DNA of 64,000 nucleotides. It comes from Catellatospora sichuanensis. GTDB taxonomy: Bacteria > Actinomycetota > Actinomycetes > Mycobacteriales > Micromonosporaceae. Below, in pieces: positions 1-8,096 of this stretch. The notes under the pieces were generated by a model. It did not search any database. It was not told where the DNA came from and worked only from the letters and a program-made list of their open reading frames with translations. The stretch lies in the NCBI RefSeq assembly GCF_007483665.1, contig NZ_VIQO01000030.1:1-64000 (forward strand). Direction: 5' to 3'. Made by a program: the position numbers and the translations under genes. Each line of letters starts with the position of its first letter. Within the stretch, counting starts at the first letter, position 1.

Positions 1-123
1 TACGCCGACGACACCGCCAGAGTCCTCGCCTACGTCGTCCTGTCCATGATCCCCGCCCTCGGCTTCTACGCCATCGCCGAACGCCAACTCATCGGCGGCC
101 TCGCCGGCAGCGTCAAGGGCTGA
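1..123 (+). CDS. C-terminal end of a sugar ABC transporter permease (partial)
   Basis: The window opens inside a gene whose last 40 codons are visible before a TGA. The tail contains a hydrophobic stretch (LAYVVLSMIPALGFYAIAER) followed by QLIGGLAGSVKG, which is the typical ending of MalG-type inner-membrane permeases of carbohydrate ABC transporters. Such permeases form the transmembrane channel with a MalF-type partner, a binding protein and an ATPase. It lies just upstream of two LacI regulators and a xylanase, so an oligosaccharide such as xylo-oligosaccharide is a reasonable substrate, but that is inference from context. Confidence 0.8.
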   Translation, partial: YADDTARVLAYVVLSMIPALGFYAIAERQLIGGLAGSVKG

Positions 124-250
124 CCGGCACATGCCCGCAACGGCGGCTCTCCCACCAGGGCGCGGAATTCCGGCACGGCAGCCCGACCAGGCTGCCGTGC
201 CGCAGATCCCACCGCCGCCGGCTCCACCGTCGACGAAAGGGCGAACCGCC

Positions 251-1264
251 GTGGACGACAACCGGAAAGTGACCATCGCGGTCATCGCGCGCCTGGCCGG
301 AGTGTCCGTGCCGACGGTCTCGCGCGTCATCAACGGCCGCTCCGACGTCTCCCCGCAGACCCGCGAACGCGTCGAAGAACTGCTCACCCGGCACGGCTAC
401 CGCCGCCGCCCGCCGAGCATGCGGGCCAGCTCCGGGCTGGTCGACCTCGTCTTCAACGACCTCGACAGCCCCTGGGCCGTCGAGATCATCCGCGGTGTCG
501 AGGACGTCGCCCACGCCGCGGGCATCGGCACCGTGGTGTCGGCGATCCACCGGCGCACCTCGGCGGCCAAACAGTGGCTGGACAACATGCGCACCCGCTC
601 CACCGAGGGCGTCATCTTCGTGACGTCCACCTTGGAGCCGCCGCTGCAGGCCGAACTGCGCCGCCTCAACATCCCGGTCGTCATCGTCGACGCCGCGGGC
701 GTGCCGCCGCAGGAAGCGCCCACCATCGGCGCGACCAACTGGGCCGGCGCGCTGCGCGCCACCGAATACCTCATCGGCCTCGGCCACCGGCGCATCGGCT
801 TCATCGCCGGCCCGCCGCAGCTGATGTGCAGCCGCGCCCGTATCGACGGCTACCGGGCCGCGCTCGAGGCCGCCGGTATCGCGATCGACGACAAGCTCGT
901 CTACCCGGGCAACTTCTATCACGAGGCCGGCTTCTCCGGCGGCAGCCACCTGCTGCAACTGCCCGACCCGCCCACCGCCATCTTCGCCTCCAGCGACCAG
1001 ATGGCGCTGGGCGTGTACGAGGCGATCCGCCAGCGCGGGCTGCGGGTGGCCGACGACGTCAGTGTCGTCGGCTTCGACGACCTGCCCGAGGTGCGCTGGT
1101 CGTCCCCGCCGCTGACCACCGTCCGCCAGCCCCTCGCCGAGATGGGCCTGCTGGCCGCACGTACCGTGCTGCGGCTGGCCCAGGGCGAGAAGATCGAGAG
1201 CCCGCGCGTGGAACTGGCCACCGAGCTGGTCGTGCGCGACAGTGCCGCGTCCCCGCGCGGCTGA
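251..1264 (+). CDS. LacI-family transcriptional regulator (copy A)
   Basis: A 337-residue LacI/GalR regulator. The N-terminal HTH contains VSVPTVSRVINGRSDV (recognition helix) followed by a hinge, then a periplasmic-binding-protein-like sugar domain with the usual VSVVGFDDLPEVRWSSPPLTTVRQP block near the C-terminus. A longer frame opens at 131, but its first 40 codons are Pro/Ala-rich junk. I chose GTG at 251 because GAAAGG lies about ten bases upstream and because the paralogue downstream starts at the same place. About four in five residues match copy B, and the recognition helix is the same, so both should bind the same DNA. It follows the ABC permease gene and probably controls oligosaccharide uptake and the xylanase. 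Confidence 0.9.
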   Translation: MDDNRKVTIAVIARLAGVSVPTVSRVINGRSDVSPQTRERVEELLTRHGYRRRPPSMRASSGLVDLVFNDLDSPWAVEIIRGVEDVAHAAGIGTVVSAIHRRTSAAKQWLDNMRTRSTEGVIFVTSTLEPPLQAELRRLNIPVVIVDAAGVPPQEAPTIGATNWAGALRATEYLIGLGHRRIGFIAGPPQLMCSRARIDGYRAALEAAGIAIDDKLVYPGNFYHEAGFSGGSHLLQLPDPPTAIFASSDQMALGVYEAIRQRGLRVADDVSVVGFDDLPEVRWSSPPLTTVRQPLAEMGLLAARTVLRLAQGEKIESPRVELATELVVRDSAASPRG

Positions 1265-1430
1265 CCGACGTCGTGTGGTGCGGCGTGCCGCCCGGAGCCG
1301 CCGCATCACACGTCCCACGGCGACCCGCTGCCTGCCGTCGGCCCTCCGGCGGGCGCGCGACCGCGGACGGCCTGCTCCCGGCAGCCGTTCGGTGACAAAA
1401 TCTTGACCGGTAACAAGTATCGGTAGTCGT

Positions 1431-1443
1431 ATGAAACTTTCAT
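1431..1443. promoter_or_regulatory. 13-bp palindrome (GAAA-n-TTTC type) upstream of LacI copy B
   Basis: ATGAAACTTTCAT is a perfect inverted repeat with a single central base, about 90 bases before the GTG start of LacI copy B and just downstream of a TTGACC (1403-1408) that could serve as a -35 box. The GAAA-n-TTTC core resembles motifs described for xylan-responsive LacI regulators of Streptomyces. It is therefore a candidate autoregulatory operator. Confidence 0.5.
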
Positions 1444-1534
1444 GACTACGCTGTGCTCAGGCTGCCGGAACCCTGACCGGCGGCCGCTTGCGGCGGTACA
1501 CCGCTGCCGTCGCGCCGGTCCCGAGGAGCTGTCT

Positions 1535-2557
1535 GTGGCTGAGAACGATACGCGCAAGGTCACCATCGCCGCGATCGCCGATCTGGCCGGGGTGTCGGTG
1601 CCCACCGTCTCGCGCGTGCTCAACGGCCGCTCCGATGTGGCCTCACAGACCCGTGAGCGCGTGGAGGAACTGCTCACCCGGCACGGCTACCGGCGCCGCC
1701 CGTCGGCCGCGCGCACCAGCTCCGGCCTGCTGGACCTGGTCTTCCCCGATCTCGACAGCCCGTGGGCCGTCGAGATCATCCGCGGCGTCGAGGACGTCGC
1801 GCATGCCGCCGGCATCGGCACCGTGGTGTCGGCCATCCACCGGCGCAACGCCTCGGCCAAGCAGTGGCTGGACAGCATGCGCACCCGGGCCACCGAGGGC
1901 GTCATCTTCGTGACCTCGATGGTGGAGCCGCCGCTGCAGGCCGAACTGCGCCGGCTCAACATCCCCGTCGTGCTCGTCGACGCCGACGGCATCCCCCAGC
2001 AGGACGCGCCCACCATCGGGGCGACCAACTGGGCCGGGGGCCTGGCCGCCACCGAGTACCTGATCCGGCTGGGCCACCGGCGCATCGGGTTCATCACCGG
2101 CCTGCCGCAGCTGATGTGCAGCCGGGCCCGGATGGACGGCTACCGCGCCGCCATGGAGTCGGCCGGGCTGCCGATCGACGACGACCTCATCTGCCAGGGC
2201 GACTTCTACCACGAGTCCGGCTTCTCCGGCGGCACCCGGCTGCTGCGGCTGCCCGACCCGCCGACGGCGATCTTCGCCTCCTGCGACCAGATGGCGCTGG
2301 GTGTGTACGAAGCCGTCCGCCAGCAGGGACTGCGGGTCGGCGACGACATCAGCGTGGTCGGCTTCGACGACCTGCCGGAGGTGCGCTGGTCGTCCCCGCC
2401 GATGACCACCGTCCGCCAGCCTCTCGCCGAGATGGGCATGGTCGCCGCCCGCACCGTGCTGCGGCTGGCCCGCGGTGAGCACGTGGAGAGCCCGCGGGTG
2501 GAGCTGGCCACCGAACTCGTCGTCCGGGACAGCGCGGCGCCGCCCCGCGTTCGATAG
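1535..2557 (+). CDS. LacI-family transcriptional regulator (copy B)
   Basis: A 340-residue LacI regulator, paralogue of the gene directly upstream, with the same HTH (VSVPTVSRVLNGRSDV) and sugar-binding core. GTG at 1535 is preceded by GAGGAG (1523-1528) with a six-base gap. The alternative ATG at 1442 overlaps the palindrome at 1431-1443 and has no ribosome site. Differences from copy A cluster in the effector domain (for example VYPGNFYHEAGF versus ICQGDFYHESGF), which would fit divergence in inducer preference with conserved DNA specificity. The xylanase gene follows 203 bases downstream with its own promoter. The tandem arrangement implies a local duplication. Confidence 0.9.
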   Translation: MAENDTRKVTIAAIADLAGVSVPTVSRVLNGRSDVASQTRERVEELLTRHGYRRRPSAARTSSGLLDLVFPDLDSPWAVEIIRGVEDVAHAAGIGTVVSAIHRRNASAKQWLDSMRTRATEGVIFVTSMVEPPLQAELRRLNIPVVLVDADGIPQQDAPTIGATNWAGGLAATEYLIRLGHRRIGFITGLPQLMCSRARMDGYRAAMESAGLPIDDDLICQGDFYHESGFSGGTRLLRLPDPPTAIFASCDQMALGVYEAVRQQGLRVGDDISVVGFDDLPEVRWSSPPMTTVRQPLAEMGMVAARTVLRLARGEHVESPRVELATELVVRDSAAPPRVR

Positions 2558-2566
2558 GAATACACC

Positions 2567-2614
2567 GATAGTTTCCGGAAGTTCTTGACTCCTTCTCGGT
2601 CGGACACCCAGGAT
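2567..2614 (+). promoter_or_regulatory. Predicted xylanase promoter with operator-like symmetry
   Basis: TTGACT (2585-2590) and CAGGAT (2609-2614), 18 bases apart, form a plausible vegetative promoter. Directly upstream, GATAGTTTC (2567-2575) matches GAAA-n-TTTC with one mismatch, and TTCCGGAA (2573-2580) is an 8-bp palindrome touching the -35 region. A LacI protein bound here would block the promoter. The regulator assignment is inference. Confidence 0.4.
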
Positions 2615-2760
2615 GGTGATCGCCTCCATCGATGTGTGCCCAGCTTTCGAAGTGAACCCTCCGATGCGGAGCCACCTGCCCGGTCAGGCTCGCATACCTG
2701 TGCGGAGAGGCACTTCGACGGCGCGCGGGCGCACCGCTCCGCCATCCGAGAAGGAGAACC

Positions 2761-4764
2761 ATGACGCAGCACCGCGTCCATGTCCCCAAGACCCGACGCC
2801 GCCTGGCCGCCCTCGCCGCGGTGAGCCTCGTGTCCGCACTAGCCGTGCCGCTGCTGTCGGCCACGCCCGCCACCGCCGCCACGCCACTGCGCACCCTGGC
2901 CGCGGCCAAGGGCAAGTTCATCGGCTTCGCCGGCGCGACCGGCCCGCTGGCCGACGAGGCCGCATACCGCACCATCGCGCAGACCGAGTTCAACCAGATC
3001 ACCGCCGAGAACGCGATGAAGTGGGAGTCCACCGAGCCCTCGGACAACAACTACACCTGGAGCGGCGCGGACCAGATCGTCGCTTTCGCGGCCGCCAACA
3101 ACCAGCAGGTCCACGGGCACACCCTGGTCTGGCACAGCCAGACCCCTGGCTGGGTGCAGGGCCTGGGCGCGACCGCGATGCGCACCGCCATGCAGGACCA
3201 CATCGCCACCGTCGTCGGCCGTTACGCCAACAACGCGTCGCTGGTGTCATGGGACGTGGTCAACGAGGTCTTCGACGAGAACGGCGGCTTCCGCACCAGC
3301 TTCTGGTACAACACGCTTGGCCAGAGCTTCATCGCCGACGCGTTCCGCTACGCGCGCGCCGCCGACCCCAACGCGAAGCTGTGCATCAACGACTACAACG
3401 TCGAAGGCATCAACGCCAAGAGCACCGCGATGTACAACCTGGTCCAGTCGCTGCGAGCGCAGAACGTGCCGGTCGACTGCGTCGGCTTCCAGAGCCACCT
3501 GGCCACCCAGTACGGCTTCCCCGGCGACATGCGCCAGAACCTCGAGCGTTTCGCCGCGCTGGGCGTCGAGGTGCGCATCACCGAGCTGGACATCCGCATC
3601 CAGACCCCGCGTACCTCGGCCAAGGACACCACCCAGGCGACGTACTACACCAACGCGGTCAACGCCTGCCTGGCCGTGCCCGCCTGCAGCGGCATCACCA
3701 TCTGGGGCTTCACCGACAAGTACTCCTGGGTCCCGGACACGTTCCCCAGCGAGGGCGCGGCACTGCTCTACGACGAGAATTACCAGCCCAAGCCCGCCTA
3801 CACCGCGGTCAACACGGCGCTGGGCGGCAGCCCGACGGGCGACACCCAGGCGCCCACCACACCCAGCAGCCTCGCGGCCTCCGGCGTGACCTCCAGCAGC
3901 GTGAACCTGTCGTGGACCGCCTCGACGGACAACGTCGGGGTGGCCGGGTACGACATTCTGCGCGCTCCGGGCACGTCCGGTGGCACGTTCGCGTCGGTGG
4001 GCACGTCGACCACGGCGTCGTTCAGCAACACGGGGCTGTCGGCCAACACGTCGTACCGCTACCAGGTCCGGGCGCGTGACGCCGCGGGCAACACCTCGGC
4101 GGTGTCCAACACCGTCACCGTGACCACGACCGGTGGCGGCACCGGCGACACCCAGGCCCCGAGCACGCCGAGCAGCCTGGCCGCGGCGGGCACCACGTCC
4201 AGCAGCACCAACCTGACCTGGACCGCCTCGACCGACAACGTCGGAGTCACCGGCTACGACATCCTGCGCGCCCCCGGCACGTCAGGCGGCACCTTCACCT
4301 CGGTCGGCACGTCCACGACGACGTCGTTCAGCAACACGGGCCTGTCGGCCAACACGTCGTACCGCTACCAGGTCCGGGCGCGCGACGCCGCGGGCAACGT
4401 CTCCGCGGTGTCCAACACCGTCACGGTCACCACGACCGGCGGCGGCACCGGCGGCGGCTGCTCGGTCACCGCGACCGTGCAGACCCAGTGGAACAACGGC
4501 TACGTCATGCAGCCGGTGACCGTCACCAACACCGGCACCTCGGCGATCAGCAGCTGGACCGTCACGTTCACGCTGCCGTCGGGCCACGCCGTCACCGGCC
4601 AGTGGAACGCCGTGCTGACCACCGGCGGCCAGACCGTGACCGCGAAGAACGCGCCGCACAACGGCGCCCTGGCCCCGAGCGCGAGCACCACCTTCGGGTT
4701 CCAGGCGAGCCGGCCCAACGGCGACACCGCCACGGCCGGCACGTTCACCTGCACCACCCCGTGA
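2761..4764 (+). CDS. Secreted GH10 endo-beta-1,4-xylanase with two FN3 domains and a CBM2
   Basis: A 667-residue secreted enzyme that hydrolyses internal beta-1,4 bonds of xylan with retention. Residues 1-40 are a twin-Arg-free Sec signal peptide (TRRR, hydrophobic core, ATPATAA). The GH10 barrel spans about 42-355, with acid/base Glu169 in DVVNEV and nucleophile Glu275 in ITELD. HGHTLVWHSQTPGW (118-131) is the family signature. Two FN3 modules follow (361-459 and 463-561), almost identical to each other, then a family 2 carbohydrate-binding module (567-667) bounded by Cys567 and Cys664. AAGGAG sits four bases before the ATG. It follows two LacI genes that probably repress it. Confidence 0.96.
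   Translation: MTQHRVHVPKTRRRLAALAAVSLVSALAVPLLSATPATAATPLRTLAAAKGKFIGFAGATGPLADEAAYRTIAQTEFNQITAENAMKWESTEPSDNNYTWSGADQIVAFAAANNQQVHGHTLVWHSQTPGWVQGLGATAMRTAMQDHIATVVGRYANNASLVSWDVVNEVFDENGGFRTSFWYNTLGQSFIADAFRYARAADPNAKLCINDYNVEGINAKSTAMYNLVQSLRAQNVPVDCVGFQSHLATQYGFPGDMRQNLERFAALGVEVRITELDIRIQTPRTSAKDTTQATYYTNAVNACLAVPACSGITIWGFTDKYSWVPDTFPSEGAALLYDENYQPKPAYTAVNTALGGSPTGDTQAPTTPSSLAASGVTSSSVNLSWTASTDNVGVAGYDILRAPGTSGGTFASVGTSTTASFSNTGLSANTSYRYQVRARDAAGNTSAVSNTVTVTTTGGGTGDTQAPSTPSSLAAAGTTSSSTNLTWTASTDNVGVTGYDILRAPGTSGGTFTSVGTSTTTSFSNTGLSANTSYRYQVRARDAAGNVSAVSNTVTVTTTGGGTGGGCSVTATVQTQWNNGYVMQPVTVTNTGTSAISSWTVTFTLPSGHAVTGQWNAVLTTGGQTVTAKNAPHNGALAPSASTTFGFQASRPNGDTATAGTFTCTTP
3841..4443 (+). 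repeat. Tandem FN3-coding direct repeat (two units of about 300 bases)
   Basis: Units 3841-4137 and 4147-4443 encode FN3 modules that differ at only a few residues. Their DNA is nearly the same, including long shared stretches around YDILRAPGTSGGTF. This points to recent duplication or gene conversion inside the xylanase linker. Confidence 0.85.
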
Positions 4765-4780
4765 TCCACCACTGACGGGT

Positions 4781-4800
4781 GCGGCCTCCCTTCGGGCCGC
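4781..4800 (+). terminator. Hairpin after the xylanase gene
   Basis: GCGGCC (4781-4786) pairs with GGCCGC (4795-4800) across an eight-base loop, 17 bases after the stop codon. There is no T-run, as is common in actinomycetes. Confidence 0.4.
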
Positions 4801-4955
4801 GCGCCGCGGGTGGGCCGCCGAACGCCCGGACGGCAGCCCACCCGTCCCGTTCCGCTGAGCCGGACTCCGGCCGCCAGTGGGGTGGGGCCGGGGCGGGGGC
4901 GGGTGACCGAGCCCAGGTCACCCGCTCCCGCCGCCCGGCGTGGCGGCGGCCCCGA

Positions 4956-5567
4956 TCAGGCCGCCGCCGCTGCCGGGCCCAGCTCATAGCGCACGTGCGT
5001 GACCAGATCCGTGTGCCGCACACCGACCTGCACCAGGTCCATGCGGCCGACGCCCTCGAACAGCCGCTCACCACGGCCCAGCAGCAACGGCGCGATGTGC
5101 AGGCGCAGCTCGTCGATCAGCCCCGCGGCAAGGAACTGGTTCACCGTCGCGGCCCCGCCCGCGATCGCGACGTCCCGGTCGCCCGCGGCGGCGCGCGCCC
5201 GGTCGAGCGCCTCGGCGATGCCGCCGGTCACGAAGTGGAACACGGTGCCGCCCGCCTTCTGCACGGACTCCCGCGCGTGGTGGGTGAGCACGAAGACCGG
5301 CGCGTGGTACGGCGGCTCGTCGCCCCACCAGCCCGTCCAGCCCAGGTCCCAGTCGCCGCGGCCGGGGCTGAACATGTTGCGGCCCATGATGAACGCGCCG
5401 GCGTCGGTGATCGCGGCGAGTTCATCGGCGTTGTTCTCGGGCTCGTCGAACATCCAGCGGTGCAGGTCGTCCCCGACACCGTCCCCGAAGGGCGCGTCGG
5501 CGCGCTGGTTCAGGCCCGCCGTGAAACCGTCCACCGACATCGCCATGTCGCAAGTGATCTTGCCCAT
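4956..5567 (-). CDS. RibD C-terminal/DHFR-like reductase family protein
   Basis: A 203-codon protein (202-203 residues) of the dihydrofolate-reductase-like RibD C-terminal family. It begins MGKITCDMAMSVDGF, contains FIMGRNMFSPGRGDWD and the nucleotide-binding block DVAIAGGAATVNQFLAAGLIDELRLHIAPLLLGRG cut into two halves here by reading. Members are NADPH-dependent reductases, but this branch (stand-alone, without deaminase domain) is of unknown substrate. I chose ATG at 5567 because GAGGAG lies seven bases upstream; a longer frame to 5612 lacks a ribosome site. It ends convergent to the xylanase gene. Confidence 0.85.
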   Translation of the reverse strand: MGKITCDMAMSVDGFTAGLNQRADAPFGDGVGDDLHRWMFDEPENNADELAAITDAGAFIMGRNMFSPGRGDWDLGWTGWWGDEPPYHAPVFVLTHHARESVQKAGGTVFHFVTGGIAEALDRARAAAGDRDVAIAGGAATVNQFLAAGLIDELRLHIAPLLLGRGERLFEGVGRMDLVQVGVRHTDLVTHVRYELGPAAAAA

Positions 5568-5759
5568 CGTCTTGCTCCTCGTCAGTCGCGGGGCGGCGCC
5601 CCGTCTGACCATAAGTCGGAGCCGTGCGGCGTTTCTCTACACGCCCGCTCGAAGAATTCTTCGCCCGGCGCGCTCGCCTCAAGAACGGCGCGGCGGCACG
5701 GTGCGTCAGTTCGTGCACGACCAGGGGCAAGTGCCGGGGCACCGGAGGTCGCCGGGGGA

Positions 5760-7895
5760 TCAGCGGGGGACTGTGCGCGGCGTGTCGTCGGCGCCGACGG
5801 GAGCGTGTGCGGCCGGCTGCGCCGCGGGATGATCACCGTAGTGCGCCGGGTCGTCGAGCGCGCCGTCGTCGAGCAGGGCGAGGAACGCGTCCAGGACCGC
5901 GGGATCGAAGCGGGTGCCCCGCCCCTCGACGAGCGCGTCGCGACCGGGCGGCACCGGTGCCTCCTGCGGACAGGAGTCGTCGGCCCGCAGGACGGCCCAG
6001 GCGTCGCACACGGCGATGATCCGCGCTTCGACCGGGATCTCCGCGCCGGCCAGCCCGTACGGGAAACCGGTGCCGTCATGGTTCTCGTGATGGGCCGCGA
6101 CCAGGGGCGCCAGGTCCGGCCGGGCCGCCAGCTCGACGAGCAGGCGCGCGCCCTGCGCCGGATGGCCCGGGTCGTCGGCTCTGCGGCCGCCGAGGGGCCG
6201 GTCGGGCTGCTGCGTGGCCAGGGCGGTGATCCGGCCGATGTCGTGCACCCGGGCGGCGGCCGCGGTGCGGCGCTGCGTCGCGTCGTCCAGACCCAGCCGC
6301 GACGCGGTGCGAAACGCCCAGCGCGACACCGCCGCGGCGCACTCCCGGTCGCCCAGCGCCCGGTCGATCCGGTCGGCCATCCACACCAGCGCCGGGGGCA
6401 GGTCGGTGACCGGGTCCGCGGCGGTCGGCGACGGCTGCCCGGAACCGACGACGCGGTCGCGGCCGAGCGCTTTGGCGCGGTAGACGGCCTGGTCCGCCTC
6501 GTCGATGAGCGCGTCGGTGTCGACTCGTCCGCGCTCGCCGGGCTCGACGGTGGCCACCCCGAGCGAGGCGGTGAGCACGACGGGCTCGGCCACTCCGGCG
6601 ACGGCGGCGGGGGTGCCGCGCAGGGTCTGCCGCAGCCGCTCGGCCAGCTCGTACGCGGCCGGCGCGGGGGTGCTGGGCAGCAGGCAGACGAACTCCTCCC
6701 CGCCGTACCGGCACAGCAGGTCGCTGCCGCGCACCTCCCGGCGCAGCCGCTGCGCGACGTCGGTGAGCACGGCGTCGCCCACCGAGTGGCCGTAGGTGTC
6801 GTTGATGTCCTTGAAATGGTCCAGGTCGATCAGGACCAGGCTGAGCGGGAGGTGGTGGCGGACCGCGCGCTCGGCCTCGACGTCGATCATCTCCTTGAAG
6901 AAGCGGCGGTTGTACAGGCCGGTGAGCTGGTCGGTGATCGCGGCGGTACGCAGGCCCTGGGTGAGCCGGGCCCGGTCCCGGGTGGCGACGACCTGCCGCA
7001 CCAGCAGACCCAGCAGCAACAGCATGGTGACCGCGAGCGTGACCAGGCTGAGCCGGCCGACCAGGACGAGGTCCGCGACGGCGAGGCCGCCCACCGCCAG
7101 CACGGCCACCACGGCCGGCAGGAACGCCAGGTCCGGATCGACGGCCCGCGGCTGGTCGGACTCCGCCCGGCGGCCCGCCACGACGGCCGCCACGCACAGC
7201 AGCACGGCCTCGACCTGCCAGCCGAGGTTCACCCAGCTCGAACTCTCGTACCGGTCGACGGCGGTCAGGTACGCGTACGCCCCGTCGGTGATGGAGGCCA
7301 GGCCGAACGCGGTGCCAACGATGATCATCGAGCGGGGCACGTGTTGTGCTCCGCTCAGCAGGACCGCCACCAGGATGCTGACGATGCTCACCGAGAACAC
7401 CGGATAGAGGAAGGTGACCAGGGCAGCGGCGCTCCAGGTGCTCGGCACGAGCGGGCTGATGAGCATCTGCCAGCCGATCGCCGCGGCTCCGGCGGCCACG
7501 AGCAGGGCGTCGAGCAGGCCCTGGGTCCGGCCCAGCACGCCCAGACCCAGGCCGATGACAATGGCCGGCAGCGCCACGGCGTAGGAGAGCAGGTAGGCCG
7601 CGTCGGCGAACGACGGGACGGGTGCGCCCTCGGGCGACAGGTAGGAGTAGACGGCCCAGGTGGACTCGCCGATGAGCCACAGCGAGTTCGACACGATCAG
7701 CAGCCGCCATGCCGTGCCGACACGCTGGCGGGTGCGGCGGGCCGCGTACACGGCCAGTGCCGTCGCGGCAGCGATCGGGACCAGGTAGACGACCTCGCCG
7801 ACGAGGCGGGAGGCGTCCGGGGAGTTGCGGGTCGCCCGCATCAGGACCGCGTACAGGGTCACCCAGGCCGCGCCCGCGAGGACGACTCCCACCAC
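5760..7895 (-). CDS. Membrane-bound diguanylate cyclase with C-terminal HD-GYP-type domain
   Basis: A 711-residue protein for cyclic-di-GMP turnover. Residues 1-300 hold about nine hydrophobic segments forming a membrane sensor. A GGDEF domain (about 315-485) carries an intact GGEEF active site at 398-402 and an inhibitory RxxD site (RGSD, 389-392) five residues before it. The C-terminal domain has HD at 551-552 (VHDIGRI) and HHENHDGTGFP at 602-612, the signature of HD-GYP phosphodiesterases, where the usual GYP is replaced by GFP. The fusion therefore could both make and break cyclic-di-GMP, or one domain could be regulatory. The tail (640-711) is variable and shortened after the HD motif. 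Confidence 0.9.
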   Translation of the reverse strand: MVGVVLAGAAWVTLYAVLMRATRNSPDASRLVGEVVYLVPIAAATALAVYAARRTRQRVGTAWRLLIVSNSLWLIGESTWAVYSYLSPEGAPVPSFADAAYLLSYAVALPAIVIGLGLGVLGRTQGLLDALLVAAGAAAIGWQMLISPLVPSTWSAAALVTFLYPVFSVSIVSILVAVLLSGAQHVPRSMIIVGTAFGLASITDGAYAYLTAVDRYESSSWVNLGWQVEAVLLCVAAVVAGRRAESDQPRAVDPDLAFLPAVVAVLAVGGLAVADLVLVGRLSLVTLAVTMLLLLGLLVRQVVATRDRARLTQGLRTAAITDQLTGLYNRRFFKEMIDVEAERAVRHHLPLSLVLIDLDHFKDINDTYGHSVGDAVLTDVAQRLRREVRGSDLLCRYGGEEFVCLLPSTPAPAAYELAERLRQTLRGTPAAVAGVAEPVVLTASLGVATVEPGERGRVDTDALIDEADQAVYRAKALGRDRVVGSGQPSPTAADPVTDLPPALVWMADRIDRALGDRECAAAVSRWAFRTASRLGLDDATQRRTAAAARVHDIGRITALATQQPDRPLGGRRADDPGHPAQGARLLVELAARPDLAPLVAAHHENHDGTGFPYGLAGAEIPVEARIIAVCDAWAVLRADDSCPQEAPVPPGRDALVEGRGTRFDPAVLDAFLALLDDGALDDPAHYGDHPAAQPAAHAPVGADDTPRTVPR

Positions 7896-8052
7896 GGCCC
7901 GGTCGGGTCCGGCTGATGCCGTCCGGGTCTCCAGTGCGCCATCGTCCGCCGCCGTGACGAGCCTCCCGGTGGTGAAAGAGAACTACTCTCTGTCACAAGT
8001 CTGGCACAGCGACCGGGTGGCGGGGCCTGTCGGCGAACCTTGCGCACGGCAC

Positions 8053-8091
8053 CGGCCGGGGCCGCCGGGATCGCCCCGACGGCCCCGGCCG
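8053..8091 (-). terminator. GC-rich hairpin after the glucanase gene
   Basis: CGGCCGGGGCCG (8053-8064) pairs perfectly with CGGCCCCGGCCG (8080-8091), a 12-bp stem beginning six bases past the end of the GH64 gene. Confidence 0.6.
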
Positions 8092-8096
8092 CCTGA

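Noticed and set aside
4779..7916. A 1,045-codon plus-strand frame opposite the reductase and GGDEF genes
   Set aside because: Arg/Gly-rich shadow of real minus-strand genes with recognisable domains.
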